Under the pieces are notes generated by a model that made no database searches, was not told the DNA's origin, and saw nothing but the letters and a program-made list of their open reading frames with translations. DNA of 61,449 nt from Aerophototrophica crusticola (lineage in GTDB: Bacteria > Pseudomonadota > Alphaproteobacteria > Azospirillales > Azospirillaceae). The stretch spans positions 1 to 61,449 of the forward strand of contig MOEB01000019.1 in NCBI GenBank assembly GCA_001939945.1. Reading direction: 5' to 3'. Numbering within the stretch: the stretch's first letter is position 1; every line of letters begins with the position of its first letter. Positions 17,506 through 26,344 of this stretch are shown one piece after another. A program made the position numbers and the translations under genes.

Positions 17506-18813
17506 TCAGGCGGGGGTTGGCGAGAGCCAGTCCGGCATCTTTTCCAGGGCCAGGCTCTCCTCAAAACTAGGGCGGCGGCGCACGACGGCAAAGCTGTCGC
17601 CCGTCACCAGCACCTCCGGCACCAGCGGGCGGCTGTTGTAGGTGCCCGACATGGCCGCGCCATAGGCCCCCGCCGTCAGGAACGCCACCAGGGCGCCGGG
17701 CGCCACCGGCGGCATCTCCCGCTGTTTCGCGAAGGTGTCACCGCTTTCGCAGACGGGCCCCACCACGTCCACCGGGGAAAGGGGGGAGGCGGGGGAAGGT
17801 TCCTCCACCGGCAGCAGCGTGTGCCAGGCGTCGTACAGGGCCGGGCGCATCAGGTCGTTCATGGCCGCGTCCAGCACCAGGAAGCGGCGGTGCAGCCCCT
17901 CCTTGACGAAGTTCACCCGGGCCAGCAGCAGCCCGGCGCTGGCCACCAAGGACCGGCCCGGCTCCAGCGTCACCTGGCAGCCCAGGTGACCCACCGTCTC
18001 GAAGATGGCGGCGACATAGGAATGGTGGTCCGGCTCCGCGTCCGAGGGGCGGTAGGGCACGCCCAGACCGCCGCCAAGGTCGATGCGGCTGATGGGAATG
18101 CCATCCTCCCGCAGCACCTGCACCAGCTCCGCCACTTTGCCGAAGGCCTGGCGGAAGGGCGTGGTCTTCAGGAGCTGGGAGCCGATATGGATGGCGACGG
18201 CGACGGGTTGCAGGCCCGGCAACGCCTTGGCCCTGGCGAAGGCGTCGCGCGCCAGGGACAGGTCGATGCCGAACTTGTCCTCTTTCCGGCCCGTGGCGAT
18301 CTTGCCGTGGGTCCCGGCATCCACGTCGGGGTTGATGCGGATGGCGATGGGGGCGGGCTTGCCCAGCCGGGTGGCGACGGCGCTGACCATCTCCAGCTCG
18401 GGGAAGCTCTCAACGTTCAACTGGTGGATGCCGACGGTGAGGGCGGCGGCGACCTCCTCCGGCGTCTTGCCGACACCGGAAAAGACGATGCGGTCCGCCG
18501 GGATGCCGGCGGCCAGGGCGCGGCGCATCTCCCCCTCCGACACCACGTCGGCGCCGGCGCCAAGGTTGGCCAGGGTGCGGATGACGGCCAGGTTGCTGTT
18601 GGCCTTCAGCGCGTAGCAGATGTCGATGCCCAGCCCCTTGGCGCGGTAGGGGGCCAGCACGTCGTCATAGGCGTGCCAGTTGGCCTCCAGCCCGGCCGTG
18701 GAATAGACGTAGGCCGGCGTGCCGACCGCGTCGGCGATGCGGGACAGGGGCACGCCCTCGGCATGCAGGGCGCCGCCGACATAGGCGAAGCCGGGGGTGG
18801 GGAAGCAGCTCAT
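17506..18813 (-). CDS. lysA: Diaminopimelate decarboxylase
   Basis: A 435-residue PLP enzyme of fold type III that converts meso-diaminopimelate to lysine. The PLP lysine is in CYALKANSN (K70). The phosphate-binding glycine loop GGGLGVPY, the EPGRSLVASAG segment and the CESGDTF motif, whose cysteine completes the active site across the dimer, are all visible. It overlaps the upstream lipoprotein gene by ATGA, in the conserved order argH-lipoprotein-lysA. Confidence 0.96.
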   Translation of the reverse strand: MSCFPTPGFAYVGGALHAEGVPLSRIADAVGTPAYVYSTAGLEANWHAYDDVLAPYRAKGLGIDICYALKANSNLAVIRTLANLGAGADVVSEGEMRRALAAGIPADRIVFSGVGKTPEEVAAALTVGIHQLNVESFPELEMVSAVATRLGKPAPIAIRINPDVDAGTHGKIATGRKEDKFGIDLSLARDAFARAKALPGLQPVAVAIHIGSQLLKTTPFRQAFGKVAELVQVLREDGIPISRIDLGGGLGVPYRPSDAEPDHHSYVAAIFETVGHLGCQVTLEPGRSLVASAGLLLARVNFVKEGLHRRFLVLDAAMNDLMRPALYDAWHTLLPVEEPSPASPLSPVDVVGPVCESGDTFAKQREMPPVAPGALVAFLTAGAYGAAMSGTYNSRPLVPEVLVTGDSFAVVRRRPSFEESLALEKMPDWLSPTPA

Positions 18814-19070
18814 CTCGTTCCGGGAATCGGTGGGACGGGCACGCCGGACAGGGTGCCCTGGGGTAGGGTGCCGGGGCCCGTGGGCGTGGCGGGGCGGTTG
18901 GGGTCGGTGGCCGGGGAGGGCACGGTACTGCCGGGCGGGTCCAGGGCCGGGTCGGGATAGGTTCGGGGCGCCGGGCTGCCTTCCGGGGCCAGGGGGAAGC
19001 CGGGCTTCACGCCGCAGCCGGCCAGGGCCAGGGCGGACAGGGCCAACAGGATGGGGACGGTCTTCTTCAC
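18810..19070 (-). CDS. Small LptM-like (YifL-type) lipoprotein
   Basis: An 86-residue lipoprotein: signal [19 protein letters not shown] with lipobox LAGC (Cys19), followed by [11 protein letters not shown] and a Pro/Thr-rich tail. The CG-K-P start after the lipid cysteine resembles the LptM/YifL family, whose E. coli member binds the LPS translocon LptD/E. GTG start at 19070 overlaps the argH stop, and its stop overlaps the lysA ATG, so all three are coupled. Assignment to LptM rests on position and the short N-terminal motif only. Confidence 0.75.
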   Translation of the reverse strand: MKKTVPILLALSALALAGCGVKPGFPLAPEGSPAPRTYPDPALDPPGSTVPSPATDPNRPATPTGPGTLPQGTLSGVPVPPIPGTR

Positions 19071-20476
19071 AGGAAACGCTCCCTCGCGGCGGCGACGGCC
19101 TCCCGCACCCGGTCCGGGGCGGTGCCGCCGAAGCTGGTGCGCGACGCCACGGAGGCCTCCAGGGTCAACACCCCGAAGACATCCTCCGTGATGGCCGGGT
19201 GGACGGTGCGCATGGCCTCCAACGGCAGGGCGGACAGGCCCACGCCCCGCTCCTCCGCCAGCTTGACGATGCGGCCGGTGACGTGGTGCGCCTCCCGGAA
19301 CGGCAGTCCCAGGGAGCGGACCAGCCAGTCCGCCAAGTCGGTGGCGGTGGGGAACCCGGCCTCCACCGCGCGGCGCATGGCGTCCGGGTCGGCGGTCAGG
19401 TCGCGGACCATGCCGGTCGTGGCGGCCAGACAAAGGGCAAGCGTCTCATCCGCCTGGAAGACCGGCTCCTTGTCCTCCTGCATGTCCTTGGAATAGGCCA
19501 ACGGCAGGCCCTTCATGACCACCAGCAGCCCGTTCAGGGCGCCGATCACCCGGCCGGCCTTGGCGCGCACCAGCTCCGCCGCGTCCGGGTTGCGCTTCTG
19601 CGGCATGATGGAACTGCCCGTCGTGAAAGCATCTGTCAGCCTGACGAAGCGGAACTGGGTCGTGCACCACAGCACCACCTCCTCCGCCAGCCGCGACAGG
19701 TGGGTGGCGCAGATGCTGGCCAGGGACAGGTATTCCAACGCGAAGTCCCGGTCGGACACGGCGTCCAGGCTGTTCGCCGTGGGCCGGTCGAAGCCCAGGG
19801 CCCAGGCCGTCATCTCCCGGTCGATGGGATAGGGGGTGCCTGCCAGGGCGGCGCTGCCCAGGGGGCACTCGTTCAGCCGCGCCCGCGCGTCCAGCGCCCG
19901 GGACCGGTCGCGGCCCAGCATCTCCACATAGGCCAGCAGATGGTGGCCGAAGGTCACGGGCTGGGCTGTCTGAAGATGGGTGAAGCCCGGCATGATCGTG
20001 CCGGCATGCTCTTCCGCCCGATCGATCAGGGCGGCCTGCAACGCCTTCAGGTCCCCGTCCAGCCGGTCCAGCGCGTCACGCACCCACAGCTTGAAGTCGG
20101 TGGCGACCTGGTCGTTGCGGCTGCGGGCCGTGTGCAGGCGGCCGGCGGGCTCGCCGATGATCTCCCGCAGGCGGGACTCCACGTTCATGTGGATGTCTTC
20201 CAGGTCCTCGCTGAACTGGAAGCGCCCCTCCGCGATCTCCTGCGCCACCTGGTCAAGCCCGGCCAGGATGGCGTCCCGGTCGGACTCGCCGATGATCCCC
20301 TGCCGTGCCAGCATGGCGGCGTGGGCCTTGGACCCCGCGATGTCCTGCCGCCACAGGGCCTTGTCAAAGCCGATGCTGGCGTTGATGCGTTGCATGATGG
20401 CCGAGGGGCCGGCCGCGAACCGGCCGCCCCACAAGGAATTGGCGCCGGCGTCAGTCTGGCTTTTGGGGTCTGTCAT
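19067..20476 (-). CDS. argH: Argininosuccinate lyase
   Basis: A 469-residue enzyme of the fumarase/aspartase superfamily that cleaves argininosuccinate to arginine and fumarate. Visible: LWGGRF at the N-terminus, [13 protein letters not shown] (about 115-127), THLQ with catalytic His167, and the superfamily signature [12 protein letters not shown] (287-298) with catalytic Ser289. It opens an operon with the lipoprotein gene and lysA. ATG at 20476 agrees with the family N-terminus; frames open further upstream carry no family residues. Confidence 0.97.
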   Translation of the reverse strand: MTDPKSQTDAGANSLWGGRFAAGPSAIMQRINASIGFDKALWRQDIAGSKAHAAMLARQGIIGESDRDAILAGLDQVAQEIAEGRFQFSEDLEDIHMNVESRLREIIGEPAGRLHTARSRNDQVATDFKLWVRDALDRLDGDLKALQAALIDRAEEHAGTIMPGFTHLQTAQPVTFGHHLLAYVEMLGRDRSRALDARARLNECPLGSAALAGTPYPIDREMTAWALGFDRPTANSLDAVSDRDFALEYLSLASICATHLSRLAEEVVLWCTTQFRFVRLTDAFTTGSSIMPQKRNPDAAELVRAKAGRVIGALNGLLVVMKGLPLAYSKDMQEDKEPVFQADETLALCLAATTGMVRDLTADPDAMRRAVEAGFPTATDLADWLVRSLGLPFREAHHVTGRIVKLAEERGVGLSALPLEAMRTVHPAITEDVFGVLTLEASVASRTSFGGTAPDRVREAVAAARERFL

Positions 20477-20561
20477 CTCGGGCTGCGGCGCTTCGGCTGG
20501 TTGAAAGGCGGGCTCTGCCACCCGAGTTCTGTCGCGGAACACGGAAGGTGAGAGGGAGAGA

Positions 20562-21188
20562 ATGGCGATTTTGCGGCGCACCGCAACGGTCATCCTGGCC
20601 GCGGCTTGCATGCTTGCCCTGAGCGGCTGTGGGGACGACGGGGCGAACAGGGCTGCCGACACCGCCACCACGGCGCCCAAGCCCGCCATCCCCACCCCGG
20701 CGGGCCTGCCGGAGTTCAAGGGCGAGTCCCGCTCCTTCGCTTATACGGAGGGCCGCCCCGCCGCCCCCGCCTTCACCTTCAAGGACGCCGACGGCAAGGA
20801 CCTGACCCTGGCCGACCGCAAGGGCAAGGTGCTGCTGGTCAACCTCTGGGCCACCTGGTGCGCGCCTTGCGTGAAGGAGATGCCGTCGCTGGATCGGTTG
20901 CAGGCGGAGCTGGGCGGGGCGGACTTCGAGGTGGTCGCCATCTCCCTCGACCGCGGCGGCCTGACCGAGGTCAAGCCCTTCTTCGACGCCAACGGCATCA
21001 AGGCCCTGGCCCCCTACCTGGACCCCCAGATGACCGCCATGAAGGCCGCCCAGCCCCTGCCGGGCCTGCCCACCAGCATCCTGGTGGACCGGGAAGGCCG
21101 TGAGGTGGGCCGCCTGCCGGGTGCCGCCGACTGGTCGGGGGAGGAGGCGAAGGCGCTGATCCGGGCAGTGATGGGCAACCCATCGTAG
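20562..21188 (+). CDS. tlpA: TlpA-like thiol-disulfide oxidoreductase, lipoprotein
   Basis: A 208-residue exported thioredoxin-fold protein. Signal peptide with lipobox LSGC (Cys23) predicts membrane anchoring. The redox centre is WCAPC (C100, C103) in [19 protein letters not shown]; the cis-Pro motif is GLPTS. TlpA-type proteins reduce periplasmic thiols, for example in cytochrome oxidase or c-type cytochrome maturation. It is divergent from argH. The stop codon TAG belongs to the adjoining GTAGGTCGG repeat. Confidence 0.9.
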   Translation: MAILRRTATVILAAACMLALSGCGDDGANRAADTATTAPKPAIPTPAGLPEFKGESRSFAYTEGRPAAPAFTFKDADGKDLTLADRKGKVLLVNLWATWCAPCVKEMPSLDRLQAELGGADFEVVAISLDRGGLTEVKPFFDANGIKALAPYLDPQMTAMKAAQPLPGLPTSILVDREGREVGRLPGAADWSGEEAKALIRAVMGNPS

Positions 21189-21278
21189 GTCGGATTAGCG
21201 GAGCGTAATCCGACGATCCCATACCGTTTTTGCTGGCTGTCGGGTTACGCGGGCTGCCGCCCGCCAACCCGACCGACG
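21185..21278. repeat. REP-like GTAGGTCGG repeat, second copy
   Basis: GTAGGTCGGATTAGCGGAGC followed by GTAATCCGACG (21185-21215) and a diverged inverted partner (21239-21278, GTCGGGTTACGCGGGC ... ACCCGACCGACG). It overlaps the tlpA stop codon. A TTTTTG run lies between the two halves. Confidence 0.8.
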
Positions 21279-21354
21279 ACACCAAAGATATCTTCCTCGC
21301 ACCCAGATTTTGTGGCACCCTTCGCGTGAACACACCATGAACAGTGGGGTGCCC

Positions 21355-21804
21355 ATGCCGACGTTGAAGCAGTTCGAGGCGGCATTGCGGGAGCAGGGGC
21401 AGGATGCCGCCCTGGCGATCCTGGCAAAGCTGCGGGAGCGGGACCGCGAGACCCGCAGTATCCGCCCGGCGCGCAAGCTCACCGGCAAGAAGATGACGCC
21501 GGAGCTGGCGCGGGAGGTGCTGCACCTGCACCAGACCACCGACCTGACCCAACAGGAGATCGCCTTCCGCCTGGGCGTCAACCAGGGCCGGGTGAACGAG
21601 GTGGTGAAGCACGGCAAGTGGCTGAGCGGCGACCCGACGGCGCCGGAGGCGGTGAGCCGCGACAAGGCCAAGAAGCGGGCGGAGGCCGGCGTCGGCATCG
21701 CCCCGCGCAAGCCCAAGGCGAAGGCCAAGCCGAAGGAGGCCAAGCCCAAGCCGGCTGAGCCTACCCCGGCGCCCAAAGCCGGGCAGCTTTCCTTCGGGCT
21801 TTAG
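21355..21804 (+). CDS. Helix-turn-helix DNA-binding protein
   Basis: A 149-residue basic protein. A helix-turn-helix is readable in TTDLTQQEIAFRLGVNQGRVN followed by EVVKHGKW (about 62-90), similar to HTH domains that recognise DNA in phage or restriction regulators. The N-terminal 50 residues are helical (LKQFEAALREQGQDAALAI) and the C-terminal 50 are a Lys/Pro/Ala-rich disordered tail (KAKAKPKEAKPKPAEP). ATG at 21355 is preferred (GTGGGG 4 nt upstream); ATG at 21337 in frame is the alternative. Its stop overlaps that of the convergent DUF3572 gene. Target unknown. Confidence 0.7.
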   Translation: MPTLKQFEAALREQGQDAALAILAKLRERDRETRSIRPARKLTGKKMTPELAREVLHLHQTTDLTQQEIAFRLGVNQGRVNEVVKHGKWLSGDPTAPEAVSRDKAKKRAEAGVGIAPRKPKAKAKPKEAKPKPAEPTPAPKAGQLSFGL

Positions 21805-22085
21805 GGCAGCTTTGCCCGCACGGCGGCCAAGTCCTCCGGGGTCAGTTCCTCCCCCGCGGCGAAGGCCGTGGCCAGCCCCTCGTCACCCAGGACGAAATCC
21901 AGCACCCCGCCCAGGAAGGCGGGGTCGGCCAGCCGGGCGCGCAGCTCGTCGCCGCCGCAGCCCGTCAGGGCCACGAAGCGGGCCAGCATGTCCTCGTCCG
22001 ACACGACGAAGGCCACCGCCCGCAAGGCGACGGCCTCCGGGTCCGCAGCGGGTTTCGCGGTCGTGCCTTTCTTTGGGATCAGCAC
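21801..22085 (-). CDS. DUF3572 domain protein
   Basis: A 94-residue protein matching DUF3572, a small alphaproteobacterial family: AVALRAVAFVVSDEDMLARF, LTGCGGDELRARLADPAFLG and VLDFVLGDE are the conserved segments. Function unknown. It uses a GTG start (22085) 9 bp after the 3-hydroxybutyryl-CoA dehydrogenase stop, with GAGGG just upstream, so it is probably translated from the same mRNA. Confidence 0.85.
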   Translation of the reverse strand: MLIPKKGTTAKPAADPEAVALRAVAFVVSDEDMLARFVALTGCGGDELRARLADPAFLGGVLDFVLGDEGLATAFAAGEELTPEDLAAVRAKLP

Positions 22086-22094
22086 GCCCGGCCC

Positions 22095-22967
22095 TCAGCG
22101 CGTCGGGCGAGGGGTGGGGCCGGAATAGTCGTAGAAGCCGCGGCCCACCTTCCGGCCCAGCCAGCCGGCCTCCACATACTTCACCAGCAGCGGGCAGGGG
22201 CGGTACTTGCTGTCCGCCAACCCCTCATACAGGACCTGCATGATGGACAGGCAGGTGTCCAGGCCGATGAAGTCCGCCAGCTCCAGCGGGCCCATGGGGT
22301 GGTTGGCGCCCAGCTTCATGGCTGTGTCGATGGCCTCCACGCTGCCCACGCCCTCATACAGGGTATAGACCGCCTCGTTGATCATCGGCAGCAGGATGCG
22401 GTTGACGATGAAGGCCGGGAAATCCTCCGCGATGGCGGCGGTCTTGCCGAGCTTCGCCACCAGGGCCTTGATGGCCTGGAAGGTGTCGTCGTCCGTGGCG
22501 ATGCCGCGGATCAACTCCACCAGCTGCATCACCGGCACCGGGTTCATGAAGTGCATGCCGATGAACTTGTGCGGCCGGTCGGTGCTGGCGGCCAGGCGGG
22601 TGATGCTGATGCTGCTGGTGTTGGTGGCGACCAGCGCCTCCGGCTTCAGGTTCGGCACCAGCTGCTTGAAGATGGCGCGCTTGACCTCCTCGCTCTCTGT
22701 CGCCGCCTCGATCACCAGGTCGCAGGACCCGAGCGCCGACATTGTGCTGGCGGTGGAGATGCGGGACAGGGCCGGGTCCTTCTCCGCCTCCGACATCTTG
22801 CCCTTGGCGATCTGGCGGTCGAAGTTCTTGGAGATGCCGGCCACGGCCTTGGCCAACTGCTCCCCGTTGATGTCGTACAGGCAGACCGACAGGCCCGCCG
22901 CCGCGCAAACCTGGGCGATCCCGCTGCCCATCTGGCCCGCACCGATGACACCAATCTTCTCGATCAT
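22095..22967 (-). CDS. 3-hydroxybutyryl-CoA dehydrogenase
   Basis: A 290-residue NAD(P)-dependent dehydrogenase that interconverts acetoacetyl-CoA and 3-hydroxybutyryl-CoA. The Rossmann motif GVIGAGQMGSGIAQ is at 6-19. The catalytic GMHFMNPVPVMQLVE and NHPMGPLELADFIGLDT segments and the C-terminal GRKVGRGFYDY are intact. Length fits the short monofunctional family. ATG at 22967 has GAGGGG 6 nt upstream. It lies downstream of etfA on the same strand but beyond a strong terminator, so it has its own promoter. Electron-transfer flavoprotein genes next to it suggest fatty-acid or butyrate/PHB metabolism. Confidence 0.95.
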   Translation of the reverse strand: MIEKIGVIGAGQMGSGIAQVCAAAGLSVCLYDINGEQLAKAVAGISKNFDRQIAKGKMSEAEKDPALSRISTASTMSALGSCDLVIEAATESEEVKRAIFKQLVPNLKPEALVATNTSSISITRLAASTDRPHKFIGMHFMNPVPVMQLVELIRGIATDDDTFQAIKALVAKLGKTAAIAEDFPAFIVNRILLPMINEAVYTLYEGVGSVEAIDTAMKLGANHPMGPLELADFIGLDTCLSIMQVLYEGLADSKYRPCPLLVKYVEAGWLGRKVGRGFYDYSGPTPRPTR

Positions 22968-23094
22968 GAACCGCCCCTCACGCCCGTTCACCCCACCTGC
23001 GGTGGGGCATATGGGCCGAAACTAGAAGGGGCGGGGGAACACGGCAAGCTGATTTCCCGTCACAGGGGGCGGCAAATCCCAGCACCCCTGAAGC

Positions 23095-23124
23095 AAAAGG
23101 GGCGGGACCCGCAGGCCCCGCCCC
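23095..23124 (-). terminator. Intrinsic terminator downstream of etfA
   Basis: On the minus strand GGGGCGGG - 10-nt loop - CCCGCCCC is followed by TTTTG. It lies about 155 bp past the etfA stop, beyond repeat copy B, and 128 bp before the start of the dehydrogenase gene, separating the two transcripts. Confidence 0.75.
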
Positions 23125-23147
23125 CCGTGATTCTTTCAGTTCCTCAA

Positions 23148-23265
23148 TCGCCCCCGGCTTGGGGGCCGGGGCAGGCTCCGCCGCATCCGCGGCTTGGCTT
23201 AAGCGGCCACAAGGCCGCACGGCGGCGGTCGCCGCCGGCGTGGGCCCATCGCGCCATGGGCCCAC
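23148..23265. repeat. Composite hairpin repeat, copy B
   Basis: In the 312-bp gap between etfA and the dehydrogenase gene. It shows TTCCTCAATCGCC, an inserted GC-rich hairpin, CGCATCCGCGGCTTGGCTTA, a second hairpin GCGGCC-ACAA-GGCCGC, then GGTCGCCGCCGGCGTG and a third hairpin (GGGCCCAT/ATGGGCCC). The rest of the gap is the terminator. Confidence 0.7.
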
Positions 23266-23279
23266 ACTGGGGCCGATGC

Positions 23280-24221
23280 TTACTTGCCGACCTCGCCGGT
23301 CAGCTCCGGCACCACCTTGAACAGGTCGCCGACCAGGCCATAGTCGGCCACCTGGAAGATCGGGGCCTCCTCGTCCTTGTTGATGGCGACGATGACCTTG
23401 CTGTCCTTCATGCCGGCCAGGTGCTGGATGGCGCCGCTGATGCCCACGGCGATGTACAGCTCCGGCGCCACGATCTTGCCGGTCTGGCCCACTTGGTAAT
23501 CGTTGGGCACGAATCCCGCGTCCACCGCGGCGCGGGAGGCGCCGACGGCGGCGCCCAGCTTGTCGGCCAGGCTGTCCAGCATGTGGAAGTTGTCACCGGA
23601 CTGCATGCCGCGCCCGCCGGACACGATCACCCGGGCGCTGGTCAGCTCCGGCCGCTCCGACTTGGTCAGCTCGGCGTTGACGAAGCTGGACAGGCCGGCG
23701 TCGCCGGTGCCGGCCACGCTCTCCACCGCCCCGGCACCGCCGGTGGCGGCGGCCGCCTCGAACGCCGTGCCGCGCACGGTCAGCACCTTCACGCCGTCGG
23801 TGGACTGCACCGTGGCGATGGCGTTGCCGGCATAGATCGGGCGCTCGAAGGTGTCGGCGCTGATCACGCCGGTGATGTCGCTCACCTGCTGCACGTCCAG
23901 CACCGCGGCCACGCGGGGGGACACGTTCTTGCCGAAGGTGGTGGCGGCGAACAGGATGTGGCTGTAGCCGCCGTCCCTAGCGACCTGCACCACCAGCGGG
24001 GCCACGTTCTCGGCCAGCGGGTGGGCGTATTCCGCCCCGTCGGCCACCAGGGCCTTGGACACGCCGGCGGCGCCGGCGGCGGCCTTGCCGGCCTCGGCCA
24101 CGCCCTGGCCGACGACCAGGACATGGACCTCGCCGCCGATCTTGGCGGCGGCGCCCAGGGTGGTGAGGGTGGGCTTCTTGACCTCGCCCGTGGAGGGCTC
24201 GGCGACGACCAGGATGGCCAT
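23280..24221 (-). CDS. etfA: Electron transfer flavoprotein alpha subunit
   Basis: A 313-residue EtfA. The C-terminal FAD-binding domain is recognisable from [43 protein letters not shown] and [16 protein letters not shown], with the final [11 protein letters not shown]. The N-terminal domain I begins MAILVVAEP. With EtfB it accepts electrons from acyl-CoA dehydrogenases and passes them to the quinone pool through ETF-ubiquinone oxidoreductase. It follows etfB by 29 bp with GGAG upstream of its ATG. Confidence 0.97.
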   Translation of the reverse strand: MAILVVAEPSTGEVKKPTLTTLGAAAKIGGEVHVLVVGQGVAEAGKAAAGAAGVSKALVADGAEYAHPLAENVAPLVVQVARDGGYSHILFAATTFGKNVSPRVAAVLDVQQVSDITGVISADTFERPIYAGNAIATVQSTDGVKVLTVRGTAFEAAAATGGAGAVESVAGTGDAGLSSFVNAELTKSERPELTSARVIVSGGRGMQSGDNFHMLDSLADKLGAAVGASRAAVDAGFVPNDYQVGQTGKIVAPELYIAVGISGAIQHLAGMKDSKVIVAINKDEEAPIFQVADYGLVGDLFKVVPELTGEVGK

Positions 24222-24250
24222 GATGTTCTCCGTTTCCTCTGGGTTTCGGG

Positions 24251-25000
24251 TCAGATCACGCGGGCTTCGTCGCGCAGCTTGGCGACCAGCTCCTGCACGC
24301 TGGCGACCTTCACGCCGCCCTTGCGCTTCGGCGGCTCCACCACCTTCAGGGTCTTCACCCGCGGGCTGAAGTCCACGCCCAGCGCGGCGGGGTCCACCGT
24401 CTCGATGGGCTTCTTCTTCGCCTTCATGATGTTGGGCAGCGAGGCGTAGCGCGGCTCGTTCAGGCGCAGGTCGGTGGTGACGATGGCCGGAAGCTTCAGG
24501 CTCACCGTCTCAAGCCCGCCGTCCACCTCGCGGGTCACGGCCACGGTGCCGTCGGCCGGCACCACCTTGCTGGCGAAGGTGCCCTGGGCCCAGCCCAGCA
24601 ATGCTGCCAGCATCTGGCCGGTCTGGTTGCTGTCGTCGTCGATGGCCTGCTTGCCCAGCACCACCAGCTGCGGCTGCTCCTTCTCCACCAGGGCCTTCAG
24701 GGTCTTGGCGACGGCCAGGGGCTGGGTCTCCGCGTCGGTCTGCACCAGGATGCCGCGGTCGGCGCCCATGGCCAGGGCGGTGCGGATCGTCTCCTGCGCC
24801 GCGGCCGGGCCGATGGAGACCACGACGATCTCCGTGGCCTTGCCGGCTTCCTTCAGGCGCACGGCCTCCTCGACGGCGATCTCGTCGAAGGGGTTCATGC
24901 TCATCTTGACGTTGGCGAGTTCGACACCCGTCTGGTCGGCCTTGACCCGGACCTTGACGTTGTAATCGACCACCCGCTTGACGGCGACCAGTATCTTCAT
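24251..25000 (-). CDS. etfB: Electron transfer flavoprotein beta subunit
   Basis: A 249-residue EtfB starting [20 protein letters not shown], with the family segments [36 protein letters not shown] and the recognition-loop region [35 protein letters not shown]. It binds AMP and forms the ETF heterodimer with EtfA. First gene of the etfBA operon, preceded by a promoter and palindromic operator about 280 bp upstream. Confidence 0.97.
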   Translation of the reverse strand: MKILVAVKRVVDYNVKVRVKADQTGVELANVKMSMNPFDEIAVEEAVRLKEAGKATEIVVVSIGPAAAQETIRTALAMGADRGILVQTDAETQPLAVAKTLKALVEKEQPQLVVLGKQAIDDDSNQTGQMLAALLGWAQGTFASKVVPADGTVAVTREVDGGLETVSLKLPAIVTTDLRLNEPRYASLPNIMKAKKKPIETVDPAALGVDFSPRVKTLKVVEPPKRKGGVKVASVQELVAKLRDEARVI

Positions 25001-25272
25001 GGCGTTCCCCTGGCAGCGAGGCTTGTTGAAGGCCTGTTCGTGGCGACGGCCTTTCCGGCCGCGATTCCTTGTCGTGGGGCCCACAAGATCCAGCCACGCC
25101 CTTGACGCCGGCCGGCCCCACATTTTCGCCGGCGCAAGGTAGGTCCCGCCACCCGACCTGTCAACGTGCCCCACCCGGCCGCTTCGCCGCATTTCCCAAG
25201 GGGTTACGCGGGCTTGGCCGAAGGGTCGGGCACAGGTCCGATGGCATCCCGGCAGGAAGCCAGACCTTCCGT

Positions 25273-25317
25273 TTACGTAATGGGAAGGCACTATACGCAG
25301 GTGGGTCAGGATTGCAA
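25273..25317 (-). promoter_or_regulatory. etfBA promoter with TTACGTAA operator
   Basis: On the minus strand TTGCAA (25312-25317), a 16-bp spacer and TATAGT (25290-25295) make a sigma-70-type promoter reading toward etfB. The predicted start is near 25283, and ATTACGTAAACGG (palindrome TTACGTAA, 25273-25280) lies directly on it. The site resembles the motif TTTACGTAAACGTCAA described for LiuR, a MerR-family repressor of branched-chain amino acid catabolism that controls etf genes in some Proteobacteria. The rest of the 357-bp gap shows nothing else I can support. Confidence 0.55.
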
Positions 25318-25357
25318 GCGTCGCGAGTCGGCAACCTTGTCGAAAGGGAAATGCGGG

Positions 25358-25939
25358 TTACCGGTTCTTGCCCGGCACCCACAGCACGTCCAAGGCCCCC
25401 TTGTCGTTCACCCAGCGGGAGATGACGAACAAATGGTCGGACAGGCGGTTGATGTAGCGCAGGGCCGGACCGCCCACCGGCTCGTGCCGGGCCAGCTCGG
25501 TCATCAGGCGCTCCGCCCGCCGCGCCACGGTGCGGGCCAGGTGCAGGTGGGCGGCGGCCGGGGTGCCGCCGGGCAGGATGAAGCTGTTCAGGGGGGAAAG
25601 GTCGGCGTTCATGGCGTCGATCTCCGCCTCCAGCCGGTCCACCTGGGCGTCCACGATGCGCAGGGGCGGGTAGGGCGGGTCCTGCTGCTCGGGCGTGCAC
25701 AAATCGGCGCCCAGGTCGAACAGGTCGTTCTGGATGCGGCCCAGCATGGCGTCCGCCTCCGCCAAGGTGCCGGGCTGGCCGCCGGTGTGCAGCCGGGCCA
25801 GGCCGATGCAGGCGTTCGCCTCATCCACCGTGCCATAGGCGGCCACGCGCAGCGCGTGCTTGGGCACGCGGGTGCCGTCGCCCAGCGACGTCTCCCCCTG
25901 GTCACCGCCGCGGGTGTAGATGCGGGTCAGCTTGACCAT
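25358..25939 (-). CDS. Cob(I)yrinic acid a,c-diamide adenosyltransferase, PduO type
   Basis: A 193-residue PduO-type ATP:corrinoid adenosyltransferase that makes adenosylcobalamin. The ATP-binding N-terminus is RIYTRGGDQGETSLGDGTRV (6-25); GTVDEANACIGLAR, the RIQNDLFDLGADL helix, FILPGGTPAAAHLHLARTVARRAER and INRLSDHLFVISR follow in family order. It supplies the cofactor needed by NrdJ (8.3-10.6 kb) and possibly methylmalonyl-CoA mutase. ATG at 25939 has GGAGAG 5 nt upstream. It follows a small membrane-protein gene by 25 bp. Confidence 0.93.
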   Translation of the reverse strand: MVKLTRIYTRGGDQGETSLGDGTRVPKHALRVAAYGTVDEANACIGLARLHTGGQPGTLAEADAMLGRIQNDLFDLGADLCTPEQQDPPYPPLRIVDAQVDRLEAEIDAMNADLSPLNSFILPGGTPAAAHLHLARTVARRAERLMTELARHEPVGGPALRYINRLSDHLFVISRWVNDKGALDVLWVPGKNR

Positions 25940-25964
25940 GGGCGCTCTCCGGCAGGGAAGGAGG

Positions 25965-26162
25965 TCAGGCGGCGGACGACAGGAAGGCCAGGGCGAACAG
26001 CACCAGGGCCAGCACCTGCAACCGCACGCGCCACCACATCAGCCGGTTGCCGTGGCGTTCGTTGAACTCCCCGCCCCGGGCCATGGCGAACAGGCCCATG
26101 ACCAGGACGGCAAGCGTCGCCAGCATGGCCGTGATCAGGAGGAAAATCAGGAATCCGCTCAT
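25965..26162 (-). CDS. Twin-transmembrane-helix small protein
   Basis: A 65-residue protein with two TM helices (FLIFLLITAMLATLAVLVMGLF and VRLQVLALVLFALAFL) joined by a conserved polar loop ARGGEFNERHGNRLMWWR. This is the pattern of the twin-transmembrane (HIG1-like) small proteins of alphaproteobacteria, possibly linked to respiratory complexes. Regular occurrence beside the PduO-type adenosyltransferase gene supports it being real. Function not established. Confidence 0.8.
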   Translation of the reverse strand: MSGFLIFLLITAMLATLAVLVMGLFAMARGGEFNERHGNRLMWWRVRLQVLALVLFALAFLSSAA

Positions 26163-26344
26163 GGGGCCTTCATATAGGGTGGAGAGCCGGCTTGTCATGC
26201 CCCAACCGTTGCGGGCGCGCCACCGTGCCCGCATGCCAGGGCATCTTTCGCGCCGGTTGCCGCCGAAGCTTTCCGGCCTTGCCGGAAGGCCCAGCCGGGC
26301 GACATGGTAGCGTTTCCAGAGTTCCCCGCCGCAGGCTCCCCCCA

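Noticed and set aside
15067-18960. A 1297-codon open frame on the plus strand
   Set aside because: It is antisense to the DUF4175 gene and lysA. It is an effect of strong third-position GC bias; its Leu/Gly/His-rich translation has no domain, and the minus-strand genes have clear families.
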